This document shows, in pieces, positions 26,062-34,961 of a stretch of DNA of 64,000 bases (the first letter of the stretch is position 1; every line of letters begins with the position of its first letter). Source of the DNA: Ichthyenterobacterium magnum (GTDB taxonomy: Bacteria > Bacteroidota > Bacteroidia > Flavobacteriales > Flavobacteriaceae). Below the pieces are notes generated by a model. The model was not told where the DNA came from and did no database searches. It worked only from the letters and a program-made list of their open reading frames with translations. The DNA is taken from positions 806,474 to 870,473 of the forward strand of contig NZ_RAQJ01000001.1 in the NCBI RefSeq assembly GCF_003610635.1, given 5' to 3'. The translations under genes were made by a program, and so were the position numbers.

Positions 26062-27834
26062 ATGAATACTCCAGAATCTTATTATAAAACTCAATTAAAA
26101 AAACACCACAAGGCAGTTAAGCAACTCTACAAGCAAATGACAGGTTTGAGTTCGCTTCGTCTATTAGTTTTTATCATTACTGCTGTTGGTGTATATTTTA
26201 CTTTTAATCAATGGAAAATAGCTACTCTTATTGCTATAATTGGTATTGCAGTGTTTATCTATATATTATCTAAGTATACAGACATTAAAGCCAAAAGAGC
26301 ACTTCATAAATCATTAATTGCAATTAATGAAACCGAATTACAAATAATATCTGGTAATTTTCATGATAGAGATCAAGGATTGCAATTTCAAGACCCAAAT
26401 CACTATTACAGTTTAGATATTGATTTATTTGGGAAAGGTTCTTTTTTTCAATTTACAAATAGAACTGTTATTAATGAAGGCACAAAAGTGCTAGCAAATG
26501 CGTTAACGGCTAATAATACCAAGTCTATTAAACTACGCCAAGAGGCTATAACAGAACTATCACAAAAACCAGAATGGCAACAATACTATTCTGCGACCGC
26601 TAGTTTAATTAAAGTAGAAACACCAGCCACAAAAATCATTAATTGGCTAAAAAATCATAAATCTGTTTTACCAAATATGATGAGGTGGTTACCTTTAGCC
26701 TTTTCAATAACTTCAGTTATTTTATTAGTTTTAGTTATTTTAAAAATGCTTCATGTTTCTTTTTTTGGGTATTGGCTTTTACTTGGATTAATAATAACTG
26801 GTAAGTATTTAAAAAAAATAAATGCTTTGTCTTCTAATACCGAAAAAGTAAAAGACACTTTTAGGCAATACGCTTTGCTTCTACAACAAATAGAACGTGA
26901 AAGTTTCACCTCAGAATTATTAATAAACAAGCAGAGTAAAATTCAATCAGAAAACAAAAAAGCTTCATATATTTTTGCTGAATTCTCAAAACATCTAGAT
27001 GCTTTAGATAATAGAAACAATTTAATTTCTGCAATTTTTGGTAATGGTTATTTACTATATGATATTAAAAACACATATAAAATAGAGCAATGGATTAAAC
27101 AATATGCACATAAAGTAGAAGATTGGTTTGAGATTGTTTCATTTTTCGACGCTTACATAAGTTTAGGTACTTATGCTTTTAATCACCCAAATTATATATA
27201 TCCAGAAATTACGAAAAACAACTCAGTGATTAAAGCAGAAGATTTAGGTCATCCGCTATTAAATAAAACAAAGCGTGTAGATAGTGATGTGTCAATTAAA
27301 AATCAAGAATTCTTTATTGTCACTGGAGCAAATATGGCTGGAAAAAGCACCTTTTTAAGAACTATTTCTCTTCACATTGTAATGGCAAATGTGGGATTAC
27401 CTGTTTGTGCTAAGTCTAGCACGTATTCGCCAGTAAAACTCATTACAAGCATGCGTACAAGTGATTCGTTGACCGATGACAGTTCCTATTTTTTTTCAGA
27501 GTTAACACGTCTTAAATTTATTGTTGACGAAATAGAAAAAGAACCTTATTTTATTATTTTAGACGAAATTTTAAAAGGGACAAATTCAACAGACAAAGCT
27601 ATTGGTTCACGTAAGTTTGTAGAAAAATTGGTTGTAGGAAATGCAACAGGAATTATTGCAACGCACGATTTAAGTTTATGTAAAATTGCAGACAAACTAG
27701 ACGAAGTAAAAAATTACTTTTTTGATGCTGAAATAATTAACGATGAGCTTCATTTTGATTACACGCTCAAAAAAGGCATTTGCCAAAATATGAATGCAAG
27801 TTTTCTTTTGAAGAAGATGAAAATTGTAGATTAA
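26062..27834 (+). CDS. MutS-family ATPase with membrane segments
   Basis: 590-aa protein with a C-terminal MutS ATPase domain: Walker A TGANMAGKSTFLRT near residue 422, ST-rich TSMRTSDSLTDDSSYFFSEL, Walker B IILDEILKGTNSTDK and the IATHDLSL switch histidine. The N-terminal half is not the mismatch-recognition domain of MutS. It has two pairs of hydrophobic helices, near residues 30-70 and 210-245. It therefore belongs to the MutS-like (MutS2-related, membrane-anchored) group common in Bacteroidota. A role in classical mismatch repair is unlikely. Flanked by terminators on both sides, so monocistronic. Confidence 0.88.
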   Translation: MNTPESYYKTQLKKHHKAVKQLYKQMTGLSSLRLLVFIITAVGVYFTFNQWKIATLIAIIGIAVFIYILSKYTDIKAKRALHKSLIAINETELQIISGNFHDRDQGLQFQDPNHYYSLDIDLFGKGSFFQFTNRTVINEGTKVLANALTANNTKSIKLRQEAITELSQKPEWQQYYSATASLIKVETPATKIINWLKNHKSVLPNMMRWLPLAFSITSVILLVLVILKMLHVSFFGYWLLLGLIITGKYLKKINALSSNTEKVKDTFRQYALLLQQIERESFTSELLINKQSKIQSENKKASYIFAEFSKHLDALDNRNNLISAIFGNGYLLYDIKNTYKIEQWIKQYAHKVEDWFEIVSFFDAYISLGTYAFNHPNYIYPEITKNNSVIKAEDLGHPLLNKTKRVDSDVSIKNQEFFIVTGANMAGKSTFLRTISLHIVMANVGLPVCAKSSTYSPVKLITSMRTSDSLTDDSSYFFSELTRLKFIVDEIEKEPYFIILDEILKGTNSTDKAIGSRKFVEKLVVGNATGIIATHDLSLCKIADKLDEVKNYFFDAEIINDELHFDYTLKKGICQNMNASFLLKKMKIVD

Positions 27835-27861
27835 TATTTAATATCTACATATAGTAAAAAC

Positions 27862-27892
27862 AAAAAACCCATTCAATAAGAATGGGTTTTTT
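27862..27892. terminator. Bidirectional terminator between MutS-like gene and rpmA
   Basis: The arms AAAACCCATT and AATGGGTTTT with A- and T-runs on both sides serve the convergent genes. Confidence 0.88.
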
Positions 27893-27914
27893 AATATTGT
27901 GAAATAAAATTCAA

Positions 27915-28175
27915 TTAAGCTTCAAAAGGCTCAATAGAAACATAAGATTTATTATCTCTTTTCTTTGTGAATTTTACTATTCCATCAACTTTAGCATGTA
28001 AAGTGTGGTCTTTTCCAGCGTATACATTCTCACCAGGATTATGTGCTGTACCTCTTTGTCTTACGATGATATTTCCTGCTATAGCAGCTTGTCCACCAAA
28101 TATCTTAACACCTAAGCGTTTCGATTCTGATTCTCTACCATTTTTAGAACTACCTACTCCTTTTTTATGAGCCAT
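27915..28175 (-). CDS. rpmA: 50S ribosomal protein L27
   Basis: 86-aa L27, with the usual [20 protein letters not shown] start and [24 protein letters not shown] motifs. The mature N-terminus reaches the peptidyl-transferase centre. It follows rplU by 27 nt, the standard L21-L27 pair. There is no N-terminal cleavable extension of the Firmicutes type. Confidence 0.98.
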   Translation of the reverse strand: MAHKKGVGSSKNGRESESKRLGVKIFGGQAAIAGNIIVRQRGTAHNPGENVYAGKDHTLHAKVDGIVKFTKKRDNKSYVSIEPFEA

Positions 28176-28202
28176 TGTCTTAAGGTTTTATATTGTTAAT
28201 AA

Positions 28203-28706
28203 TTAACTTAATGCAGCAATTAAATCAGCTTTCTTCATAGAAGAAAGTCCTTCAATTCCTTTTGCTTTTGCCATCTCTTTTAATTCAGCAACAGTAAGTT
28301 TGCTTAAATCTTGAGAAACTTCTGCTTTTGGAGCAGCAGCTTTAGGTTCAGCTTTTTTTGGAGCGGCTTTTTCAGCTTTTGTTGGTTTAGCTCCTGAAGC
28401 TACAATGCTTTCAATTACGATTTCAGATAAGGCTTGTCTATGACCGTTTTTTACACGGTAACCTTTTCTTCTTTTCTTTTTAAAAACAATAACTTTATCA
28501 CCTTGAAGGTGCTTAATGACTTTTGCACTTACTTGTGCTCCGCCTATAGCTGGGGCGCCTAAAGTTACATTGCTACCATCTGCAATTAAAAGAACATTAT
28601 CGAAAGAAACTTTCTTACCTTCTTCTGTTGCTAAACGGTTAACAAAAACTTTTTGGTCTTTTTCAACTTTAAATTGATGCCCTGCTATCTCTACAATTGC
28701 GTACAT
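28203..28706 (-). CDS. rplU: 50S ribosomal protein L21 with C-terminal extension
   Basis: 167-aa L21. The first about 100 residues are the normal ribosomal protein (MYAIVEIAGHQFKVEKDQKV, then KKRRKGYRVKNGHRQ). They are followed by an Ala/Lys/Pro-rich linker (about 107-130) and a C-terminal module LTVAELKEMAKAKGIEGLSS-MKKADLIAAL that looks like a SAP/Rho N-terminal-type helical domain able to bind nucleic acid. The usual bacterial L21 ends near residue 103. Such extensions occur in flavobacteria, but their role is not known to me. First gene of the L21-L27 operon. Confidence 0.96.
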   Translation of the reverse strand: MYAIVEIAGHQFKVEKDQKVFVNRLATEEGKKVSFDNVLLIADGSNVTLGAPAIGGAQVSAKVIKHLQGDKVIVFKKKRRKGYRVKNGHRQALSEIVIESIVASGAKPTKAEKAAPKKAEPKAAAPKAEVSQDLSKLTVAELKEMAKAKGIEGLSSMKKADLIAALS

Positions 28707-28748
28707 AGCGTAACGTTTTTATTAATTAATTTTACTAAAAAATGAGTG

Positions 28749-28779
28749 CAAATATACAGCTAATTAATTAAACTACAAA
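28749..28779 (-). promoter_or_regulatory. rplU-rpmA promoter (TTTG-N19-TATATTTG)
   Basis: On the minus strand TTTG (28779-28776) and TATATTTG (28756-28749) are spaced exactly 19 nt, a consensus promoter giving a leader of about 40 nt. Confidence 0.8.
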
Positions 28780-28792
28780 CGTTTTAAGTCAT

Positions 28793-29239
28793 TTAAGATA
28801 GATTTCGACTTTTTTTAAAGAGTTGCATAAACGTTAATGTTAATACAACTGTAGATGCTAAACCTTCAATAAGAATAATAAAAACTAAAACACCTGCGCC
28901 TTCACCATAATTTTGCAACCATTCTCCTAATAGTTTCTCAGTAAAATTGGGGTCAATATGAAACATATAAATAGCCATAAAAAATGTAAACCAAATTGTG
29001 GCAAAAAAACCAGTTAACAAACCTGTTTTAAAGCCATTAACATAAGAAAAACTTTCTCCTAAAGACAGTTTATAGTACTTAATAGCAAAATAAATTCCTG
29101 AGGCCATTGCTAAACCATTAAATAATCTTAGCCAAGGATTTTCATGCATATGAAACAATCTTAGTACCAAAAAATAAGCTATTAAAGAAACTGTGATAAA
29201 GAGCCCATACTTTAAAGCAACCGAAAATGATGTATTCAT
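28793..29239 (-). CDS. DUF4199-like membrane protein
   Basis: 148-aa inner-membrane protein with four hydrophobic segments (about residues 8-27, 36-55, 70-93 and 112-137). The pattern SLGESFSYVNGFKTGLLTGFF after the second helix resembles DUF4199 proteins of Bacteroidota. Function unknown. It stands alone upstream of the rplU promoter in the same direction. Confidence 0.7.
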   Translation of the reverse strand: MNTSFSVALKYGLFITVSLIAYFLVLRLFHMHENPWLRLFNGLAMASGIYFAIKYYKLSLGESFSYVNGFKTGLLTGFFATIWFTFFMAIYMFHIDPNFTEKLLGEWLQNYGEGAGVLVFIILIEGLASTVVLTLTFMQLFKKSRNLS

Positions 29240-29350
29240 GTTTTTACTTTTTAAGATGTTTAGAACTAAAGTTCGTGAAAATTTAACTATTTCTCACTTT
29301 TTTAAGCTATTTTTTTGCAATTAAACCATTAAAAACGAATTACTATTACT

Positions 29351-29358
29351 TATTTTTG
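29351..29358 (+). promoter_or_regulatory. -7 box of the M16 peptidase operon
   Basis: TATTTTTG matches TAnnTTTG, giving a leader of about 70 nt ahead of the first peptidase gene. No convincing -33 element was seen. Confidence 0.5.
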
Positions 29359-29431
29359 TGCTCACTTGTAACAACTTTCACAAGTTACAGACTTACATTA
29401 AAACAAAACTAATTTTAAAAAGAAATTCACA

Positions 29432-30748
29432 ATGAAAAAAAGCTTATTTACTTTAGCTGCTTTTGTATTAGTCATTTTTGCTACTACTGCACAAGAAGTT
29501 AAATTTGAAGAATTTGATCTAGATAATGGATTACATGTAATTCTTCATCAAGACAACACGGCTCCTGTAGTAATAACTTCGGTTATGTACAATGTAGGAG
29601 GAAAAGATGGAGACAGAAAACGTACTGGGTTTGCTCACTTTTTTGAACACCTTTTGTTTGAAGGTACAGAAAATATTGAACGTGGAGAATTCATGAAAAT
29701 CATTCCAGCAAATGGAGGAACTTTCAATGCTAACACATCTCAAGACAGAACGTATTACTACGAAATTTTCCCTTCTAACAAATTAGAATTAGGCTTATGG
29801 TTAGAGTCTGAGCGTATGTTACACCCAGTTATTGATCAAATTGGTGTTGATACTCAAAATGAAGTTGTAAAAGAAGAAAAACGTCAGCGTTATGACTCTC
29901 CTTATGGCGGATTATTTCAAGCTATAGGAACAAATCTTTTTAAAGTACATCCATATAAAGACCCCAATATTGGCTATATGGAACATTTAGATGCAGCAAC
30001 CTTAGAAGAATTTAACGCATATTTTGACAAATATTATGGGCCAAACAACGCTGTTTTAGTTGTTGCTGGAGATATTGATGTGGTACAAACTAAAAAATTG
30101 GTTGGCGATTACTTTAATGAAATAAAAAGCAAACCAGAAGTGGTTAGAAACTTCCCTAAAGAAGAGCCTATTACAGAAACTATTAAAGCAAAAGCTTACG
30201 ATAAAAACATTCAAATCCCAGCAATTATAGCAACATACAGAACACCTGGATTTGCAAGCCGTGACGCTTCTGTATTAGACATGATTTCTACTTATTTAAG
30301 TGGTGGAAAAAGCTCAGTATTATATAAAAAACTTGTTGACGAACAAAAACTAGCTTTACAATTACAGTCTGGTAATATCCCACAAATGGATTATAACATT
30401 TTTGCCTTATTTGCAATTCCGCAAGGAGACACTTCATTAGATACTATTTTAGATGAAATTGACGAGGAAATTGTTAAAGTGCAAAACGAATTAATTTCAG
30501 AACGTGATTATCAAAAACTAATCAATCAATTTGAAAATCAATTTGTAAATGCTAACGCTAGCATTGCAGGTATTGCAGAATCTTTAGCAACAAATTATTT
30601 ATTAAAAGGAGATGTAAACTTAATTAATAAACAAATTGATATTTACAGATCAATTACAAGAGAAGAAATTCAAGCTGTAGCTAAAAAATATTTAAGCCCA
30701 AATCAGCGTGTAGAAATAGAATATTTACCTAAAAAAGACAATGAATAA
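29432..30748 (+). CDS. M16 family zinc peptidase, catalytic subunit
   Basis: 438-aa exported peptidase. Residues 1-20 are a signal peptide (ATTAQ). The inverted zinc motif HFFEHLLFEG (HxxEH) is near residue 69, with the distal glutamate region ESERMLHPVIDQIGVDTQNEVVKEEKRQ (shown here in part) about 75 residues on. The two-lobed single-copy architecture is that of M16B processing peptidases. The downstream gene overlaps by 8 nt and encodes a second M16 protein without the zinc motif, so the pair probably forms an active/inactive heterodimer in the periplasm. Substrate unknown. Confidence 0.93.
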   Translation: MKKSLFTLAAFVLVIFATTAQEVKFEEFDLDNGLHVILHQDNTAPVVITSVMYNVGGKDGDRKRTGFAHFFEHLLFEGTENIERGEFMKIIPANGGTFNANTSQDRTYYYEIFPSNKLELGLWLESERMLHPVIDQIGVDTQNEVVKEEKRQRYDSPYGGLFQAIGTNLFKVHPYKDPNIGYMEHLDAATLEEFNAYFDKYYGPNNAVLVVAGDIDVVQTKKLVGDYFNEIKSKPEVVRNFPKEEPITETIKAKAYDKNIQIPAIIATYRTPGFASRDASVLDMISTYLSGGKSSVLYKKLVDEQKLALQLQSGNIPQMDYNIFALFAIPQGDTSLDTILDEIDEEIVKVQNELISERDYQKLINQFENQFVNANASIAGIAESLATNYLLKGDVNLINKQIDIYRSITREEIQAVAKKYLSPNQRVEIEYLPKKDNE

Positions 30749-32816
30749 AATGAAAACATTTAATATAAAAACTAAGGTATCTGCGTTTGTCGCATTGTTT
30801 TTAATAACTATTAGTGTTTCTGCACAAATAGATAGATCTAAGCAACCTAAAGCAGGTCCAGAACCAGAGATTACATTAGAAGTTCCAGGAGAATTTGAAT
30901 TAAAAAACGGATTAAAAGTTCTTGTTGTAGAAAACCATAAACTACCAAGAGTTTCATACTCATTACGTATTGACAACAACCCAATTGCAACGGGAAAAAA
31001 AGCTGGTGTTGAAAGCCTTATTGGGAGTATGTTAGGCAATGGATCAACATCAATCTCTAAAGATGATTTTAATGAAGAGATAGACTTTTTAGGGGCTAAT
31101 CTTAACTTTGGTTTCAGCGGTGGATTTGCTAGTTCTTTATCAAAATACTCAGACCGTATATTAGAGTTAATGGCAGATGCAGCTATTAACCCTTTATTAA
31201 CTGAAGAAGAGTTTAACAAAGAAAAAACCAAGCTTATTGAAAGCTTAAAGCAAAATGAAAAAAGCATAGACGCTATTGGCGGTCGTGTTGGACGTGCTTT
31301 ATCATACGGAACAAATCATCCATATGGAGAATACACTACAGAAGAAACAATTAACAATGTATCTTTTGGTGATGCAGTAGCCTTTTATGAAAAATACTTC
31401 AACCCTAATAACGCTTACTTAGTTGTTATTGGTGATGTCGATTTTAGTACAATTAAAAAGCAAGTTAAAAAGCATTTTGGTGAATGGGACAAATCTGTTG
31501 AAGTAACAACAACGCTTCCTGAAGTGAATCCAAATGCGCAATACACTCAAATTAACTTTGTAGATTTACCAACAGCATCTCAGTCTAGCATTTCTGTTAC
31601 TAATAATGTAGATTTAAAGATGAATGATAAAGATTATCATGCAGCTTTAATTACTAACAATATCTTAGGTGGTGGTGGTGAAGGTTATTTATTTAAAAAC
31701 CTTCGTGAAGATAAAGGTTATACCTATGGTGCATATTCTAGCTTAGGAGCTAATAGGTATGGAGCGTCTCGTTTTAATGCAACTGCCAAAGTAAGAAACA
31801 TGGTTACAGATAGTGCTGTTGTTGAAGCTTTAAAAGAAATCAATCGCATAAAAACAGAGCCCGTAGATGCTCAAACACTTAAAGATGCAAAAGCTAAATA
31901 TGTAGGGCGATTTATTATGGGATTAGAAAACCCAAGAACAGTTGCTAATTATGCTTTAAACATTAAGCTAAATAACTTACCAAAAGATTTTTATACTAAA
32001 TACTTACAAAACATTAACGATGTTTCTGTAGAAGATGTAAAGCGTGTAGCAAATAGGTTTTTTAAACCTGAAAATGCTAGAGTTGTTGTCATTGGTAAAG
32101 GAAGTGATGTTATAGAAAATCTTGAAAAAACAGGTATTCCTATTAAATATTACGATGCGTATGCAAATGCTGTAGAAAAACCAACTTACGAAATTGAAAT
32201 GCCAGCAGATATGAATGCTAATAAAGTATTAAACGCATACATAGCAGCAATTGGCGGACAAGACAAATTAGATAAAGTAAACTCTGTGTATATTACTGCT
32301 GAGGCAGAATTACAACCAGGCGTGATGATGAATCTTGAAATGAAAAAAACTGTAAAAAACCAATCTTTAAGTGAAGCAACTGCAATGGGGCAATCAATCA
32401 TGAAATCTGTAATTGATGGTGAAGTTGGTTATATTATAATGCAAGGACAACGTAAAGATTTAAGTGGTGATGAATTAAAAGATGCTCAAGTAGAATCGTC
32501 TCCTTTTCCAGAAGTTAACTATTTAAATGGTGGTGTAACTCTAGAGAAAATTGAAAAAGTAGAAGGTGGAAATGCTTATAAAATTAATGTTGGAAACACA
32601 AAATCTATTTATTATAGTGTTGATACAGGTTTGAAAATCATGGAAGTTGAAACTTCTGAAGCTGGTTCAAGCACAACTTATTTCTTAAATTACCAAGAAG
32701 TTTCTGGTGTTAAGTTCCCTTTCACAATGGGTAAAACTTTTGGCCCTCGTAAAATTGATTTCATAATTAAAGAAATTAAAGTTAATGAAGGGGTTACTGA
32801 TGCAGATTTTGACTAA
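30741..32816 (+). CDS. M16 family protein lacking the zinc motif, with C-terminal LolA-like domain
   Basis: 691-aa exported protein. Signal peptide ends SVSAQ near residue 29. Residues about 40-460 form the M16 fold, but HxxEH is absent (the matching stretch reads GVESLIGSMLGNGST). The substrate-side R/Y pair is kept in NLREDKGYTYGAYSS. Residues about 490-691 are an extra beta-rich domain resembling LolA-type folds. It starts within the upstream gene's end (8-nt overlap); a second ATG at 30750 is also possible. Likely partner of the catalytic subunit. Terminator follows. Confidence 0.9.
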   Translation: MNKMKTFNIKTKVSAFVALFLITISVSAQIDRSKQPKAGPEPEITLEVPGEFELKNGLKVLVVENHKLPRVSYSLRIDNNPIATGKKAGVESLIGSMLGNGSTSISKDDFNEEIDFLGANLNFGFSGGFASSLSKYSDRILELMADAAINPLLTEEEFNKEKTKLIESLKQNEKSIDAIGGRVGRALSYGTNHPYGEYTTEETINNVSFGDAVAFYEKYFNPNNAYLVVIGDVDFSTIKKQVKKHFGEWDKSVEVTTTLPEVNPNAQYTQINFVDLPTASQSSISVTNNVDLKMNDKDYHAALITNNILGGGGEGYLFKNLREDKGYTYGAYSSLGANRYGASRFNATAKVRNMVTDSAVVEALKEINRIKTEPVDAQTLKDAKAKYVGRFIMGLENPRTVANYALNIKLNNLPKDFYTKYLQNINDVSVEDVKRVANRFFKPENARVVVIGKGSDVIENLEKTGIPIKYYDAYANAVEKPTYEIEMPADMNANKVLNAYIAAIGGQDKLDKVNSVYITAEAELQPGVMMNLEMKKTVKNQSLSEATAMGQSIMKSVIDGEVGYIIMQGQRKDLSGDELKDAQVESSPFPEVNYLNGGVTLEKIEKVEGGNAYKINVGNTKSIYYSVDTGLKIMEVETSEAGSSTTYFLNYQEVSGVKFPFTMGKTFGPRKIDFIIKEIKVNEGVTDADFD

Positions 32817-32836
32817 GTAGTAAACCATTACATATT

Positions 32837-32875
32837 CAAAAGCGTGAAGTGTTTTAATACTTCACGCTTTTTTTA
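32837..32875. terminator. Bidirectional terminator between the M16 pair and the EamA gene
   Basis: The arms AAAGCGTGAAGT and ACTTCACGCTTT with T-run; the T-run overlaps the stop codon of the convergent EamA gene. Confidence 0.9.
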
Positions 32876-33754
32876 TGAAGTGCGTTTATGTGATAAATAC
32901 ACACCAAATAATATAATTAAACTAGCTACGCCTTGAATTAAACTAAATCCTTCGCCATCTAAAACACCCCAAATTAAAGCCACAATAGGCATTAAATACG
33001 TTACAGAAGATGCAAAAACAGGTGTAGAGATTTGTACCAATTTATTAAATAATACCTTGGCTAAAGCTGTCCCAAAAAAAGACAAAAGCACTATATAAAA
33101 AATTGACATTTTAAAATCTGGGTTATTAAATGTCGAACTATTAAAAAAGTCTGTAAAAAGTAATATTACTAAAGCGGGAATAACAATAGGAATAAAGTTA
33201 CCTACAGCAATCGTTAAAGGTTTTACGTCTTGTAAATAACGCTTTATAATATTAACATTAGCCGCATACATTAATGTTGATGCAATAACAAATCCTGCAT
33301 ATAAATAGTTTTGCTCTGGATTTAACTCAGCACCTTTCAAAATTAAAATGCTTGTACCAAGAAACCCAATAACTACACCTAAAACTTGTCGTCTGGTAGA
33401 TGCAATTTTAAACACAGCAAAGCCCAGTAAAATTGTATTAAGAGGTACTAATGAATTTAAAATAGAAGCCACGGCACTATCAATTTCAGTTTCTGCAATA
33501 GCAAAGAAAAAAGCAGGAAAGAAAGTTCCTAAAAAGCCAGAAATAATTAACCATTTCCAATCTTTTTTTCTAATCGCTTTTACGTTTTTATAACCTGCAA
33601 GAAATAAAAATAACCCAGTAATTATAACTCTGAGTGCTCCCAATTGGTAAGGTGTTAATCCGAGGAGCGCTTTTTTTATAAGAATAAAAGAGCTTCCCCA
33701 AATAACAGATAAAACTATAAGATATACCCATTTTAAATTAATACCATTCATCAA
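32873..33754 (-). CDS. EamA/DMT family transporter
   Basis: 293-aa inner-membrane protein with about ten hydrophobic helices in two repeats of the EamA (DUF6) fold: VLSVIWGSSFILIKKAL at the start of repeat 1 and a matching second half from residue 150. Members export or import small metabolites; substrate cannot be read from sequence. Its stop codon lies inside a bidirectional terminator. Confidence 0.9.
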   Translation of the reverse strand: MMNGINLKWVYLIVLSVIWGSSFILIKKALLGLTPYQLGALRVIITGLFLFLAGYKNVKAIRKKDWKWLIISGFLGTFFPAFFFAIAETEIDSAVASILNSLVPLNTILLGFAVFKIASTRRQVLGVVIGFLGTSILILKGAELNPEQNYLYAGFVIASTLMYAANVNIIKRYLQDVKPLTIAVGNFIPIVIPALVILLFTDFFNSSTFNNPDFKMSIFYIVLLSFFGTALAKVLFNKLVQISTPVFASSVTYLMPIVALIWGVLDGEGFSLIQGVASLIILFGVYLSHKRTS

Positions 33755-33838
33755 TCAAATAAATTTATACTAATTCTTAATCGAAACTAGTAATTCACAA
33801 AATTCGTTAATTTTAATGCAAGAAACAGCAATATTCCT

Positions 33839-33846
33839 TATGTTTG
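33839..33846 (+). promoter_or_regulatory. -7 box of the HMA lipoprotein gene
   Basis: TATGTTTG matches TAnnTTTG, 24 nt before the start codon. Confidence 0.5.
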
Positions 33847-33870
33847 TTTCAAATTCAATATTAAAACCCT

Positions 33871-34371
33871 ATGAAGACATTTAAAAATATATTAGTTGTA
33901 GTTTTAATCACTCTTACAACAATTGCATGTAAAGATAATACACAGCCAGAAGTTAAAACAATTGAAACAGAAGCTAGCACTGCTAAAACTTTAGATCCAA
34001 ATGCAAAATATGCAAAAGCAGAATTTGGCATTGATGGTATGACTTGTGCTATGGGTTGTGCAAAAACTATTGAAAAGAAAATAGCAAAAATGGATGGTGT
34101 AAAATCTGCTACTGTAGATTTTGACAAACGTATTGCAATGGTAGAATATGACGAAGCCAAAGTAACACCAAATTCTCTTGAAGAAGCTGTTACTAAAGCT
34201 GGAGATGTTTATAAAGTAAAAGACATGAAAACTGTTGATGCATTTTCATCTGAAAAATCGTGTAAAGCTGATTGCAAAAAAGATTGTTGTACTGATAAAA
34301 CCAATGCTAAAAAGAAAGCTTGTGCAGACAACTGTAAAAAAGACTGTTGCGCAAAAAAAGATAAAGCATAA
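33871..34371 (+). CDS. Lipoprotein with heavy-metal-associated domain and cysteine-rich tail
   Basis: 166-aa envelope lipoprotein. Lipobox TIAC at residues 17-20. An HMA-type fold spans about residues 48-120 (KAEFGIDGMTCAMGCAKTIE), but the metal motif is MTCAMGC (CxxxC) rather than the canonical MxCxxC. The last 40 residues hold two CxxxCKKDCC clusters (CKADCKKDCC and CADNCKKDCC) in a lysine-rich context, metallothionein-like, giving about nine cysteines in the tail. A role in binding or buffering thiophilic metal in the envelope is likely but unproven. Monocistronic. Confidence 0.88.
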   Translation: MKTFKNILVVVLITLTTIACKDNTQPEVKTIETEASTAKTLDPNAKYAKAEFGIDGMTCAMGCAKTIEKKIAKMDGVKSATVDFDKRIAMVEYDEAKVTPNSLEEAVTKAGDVYKVKDMKTVDAFSSEKSCKADCKKDCCTDKTNAKKKACADNCKKDCCAKKDKA

Positions 34372-34392
34372 GTTTTTTAATTTAAGACAAAC

Positions 34393-34421
34393 AAAAAGCC
34401 ACTCGATTTGAGTGGCTTTTT
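34393..34421. terminator. Bidirectional terminator after the HMA lipoprotein gene
   Basis: The arms AAAAGCCACTC and GAGTGGCTTTT around the loop GATTT, with T-run, between convergent genes. Confidence 0.88.
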
Positions 34422-34428
34422 GTTTGCT

Positions 34429-34938
34429 CTACCTCAAATGAAATCCTTTTGCAGCCCACCATGGATGAATTTCAATTTGTAATCGTCCTGCCTTAACCAT
34501 TGGGTCAGCATTAGCCAAACTATCTGCCATTTGTTGAGTTGGTGTATTATAAATAGTAATACCTCTAATATCACCATCATCTCCAAAAGGGCCAGAAATA
34601 TCGGCATAACCTAACTCATACATTTTGCCTAAATGCGTTAAATGTGCTTTCTGAAGTGCTTTAGTTTCCTCTTCATTTTGAGAACGATTTTCTCCTCGTT
34701 TTAAAAAAGCAATATAATATTGTTGCATAAGTATTGTGTCTTGAGTTTTTTCGTCAACATAATCAAAAACCTTGAAACCTTTTTCAGTAAGTTCTTTCTT
34801 TAACAATGCAGCAGATTTTTTAACATCATCATAGTTTTTATGATGTTCTTCTTTATGTTCACTTTCGTGAGAATGATTTTGGTTTTTACAAGCAACTAGT
34901 ACTAAAAGTAAAGCAGCAACTAATGTTAGTTTTTTCAT
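34429..34938 (-). CDS. Lipoprotein with YciI-like domain
   Basis: 169-aa lipoprotein. The start at 34938 (MKKLTLVAALLLVLVAC) gives a perfect lipobox; the frame is open 12 codons further up, but that would bury the signal and overlap the CYTH gene. After the cysteine comes a His/Glu-rich linker (NHSHESEHKEEHHKN) that might bind metal. The C-terminal half, from about residue 80, resembles YciI domains (HLTHLGKMYELGYADISGPF, then ADPMVKAGRLQIEIHPWW), usually small enzymes or stress proteins. Function unknown. Confidence 0.82.
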   Translation of the reverse strand: MKKLTLVAALLLVLVACKNQNHSHESEHKEEHHKNYDDVKKSAALLKKELTEKGFKVFDYVDEKTQDTILMQQYYIAFLKRGENRSQNEEETKALQKAHLTHLGKMYELGYADISGPFGDDGDIRGITIYNTPTQQMADSLANADPMVKAGRLQIEIHPWWAAKGFHLR

Positions 34939-34961
34939 GATTAAATGATTTTTAATGTTAA

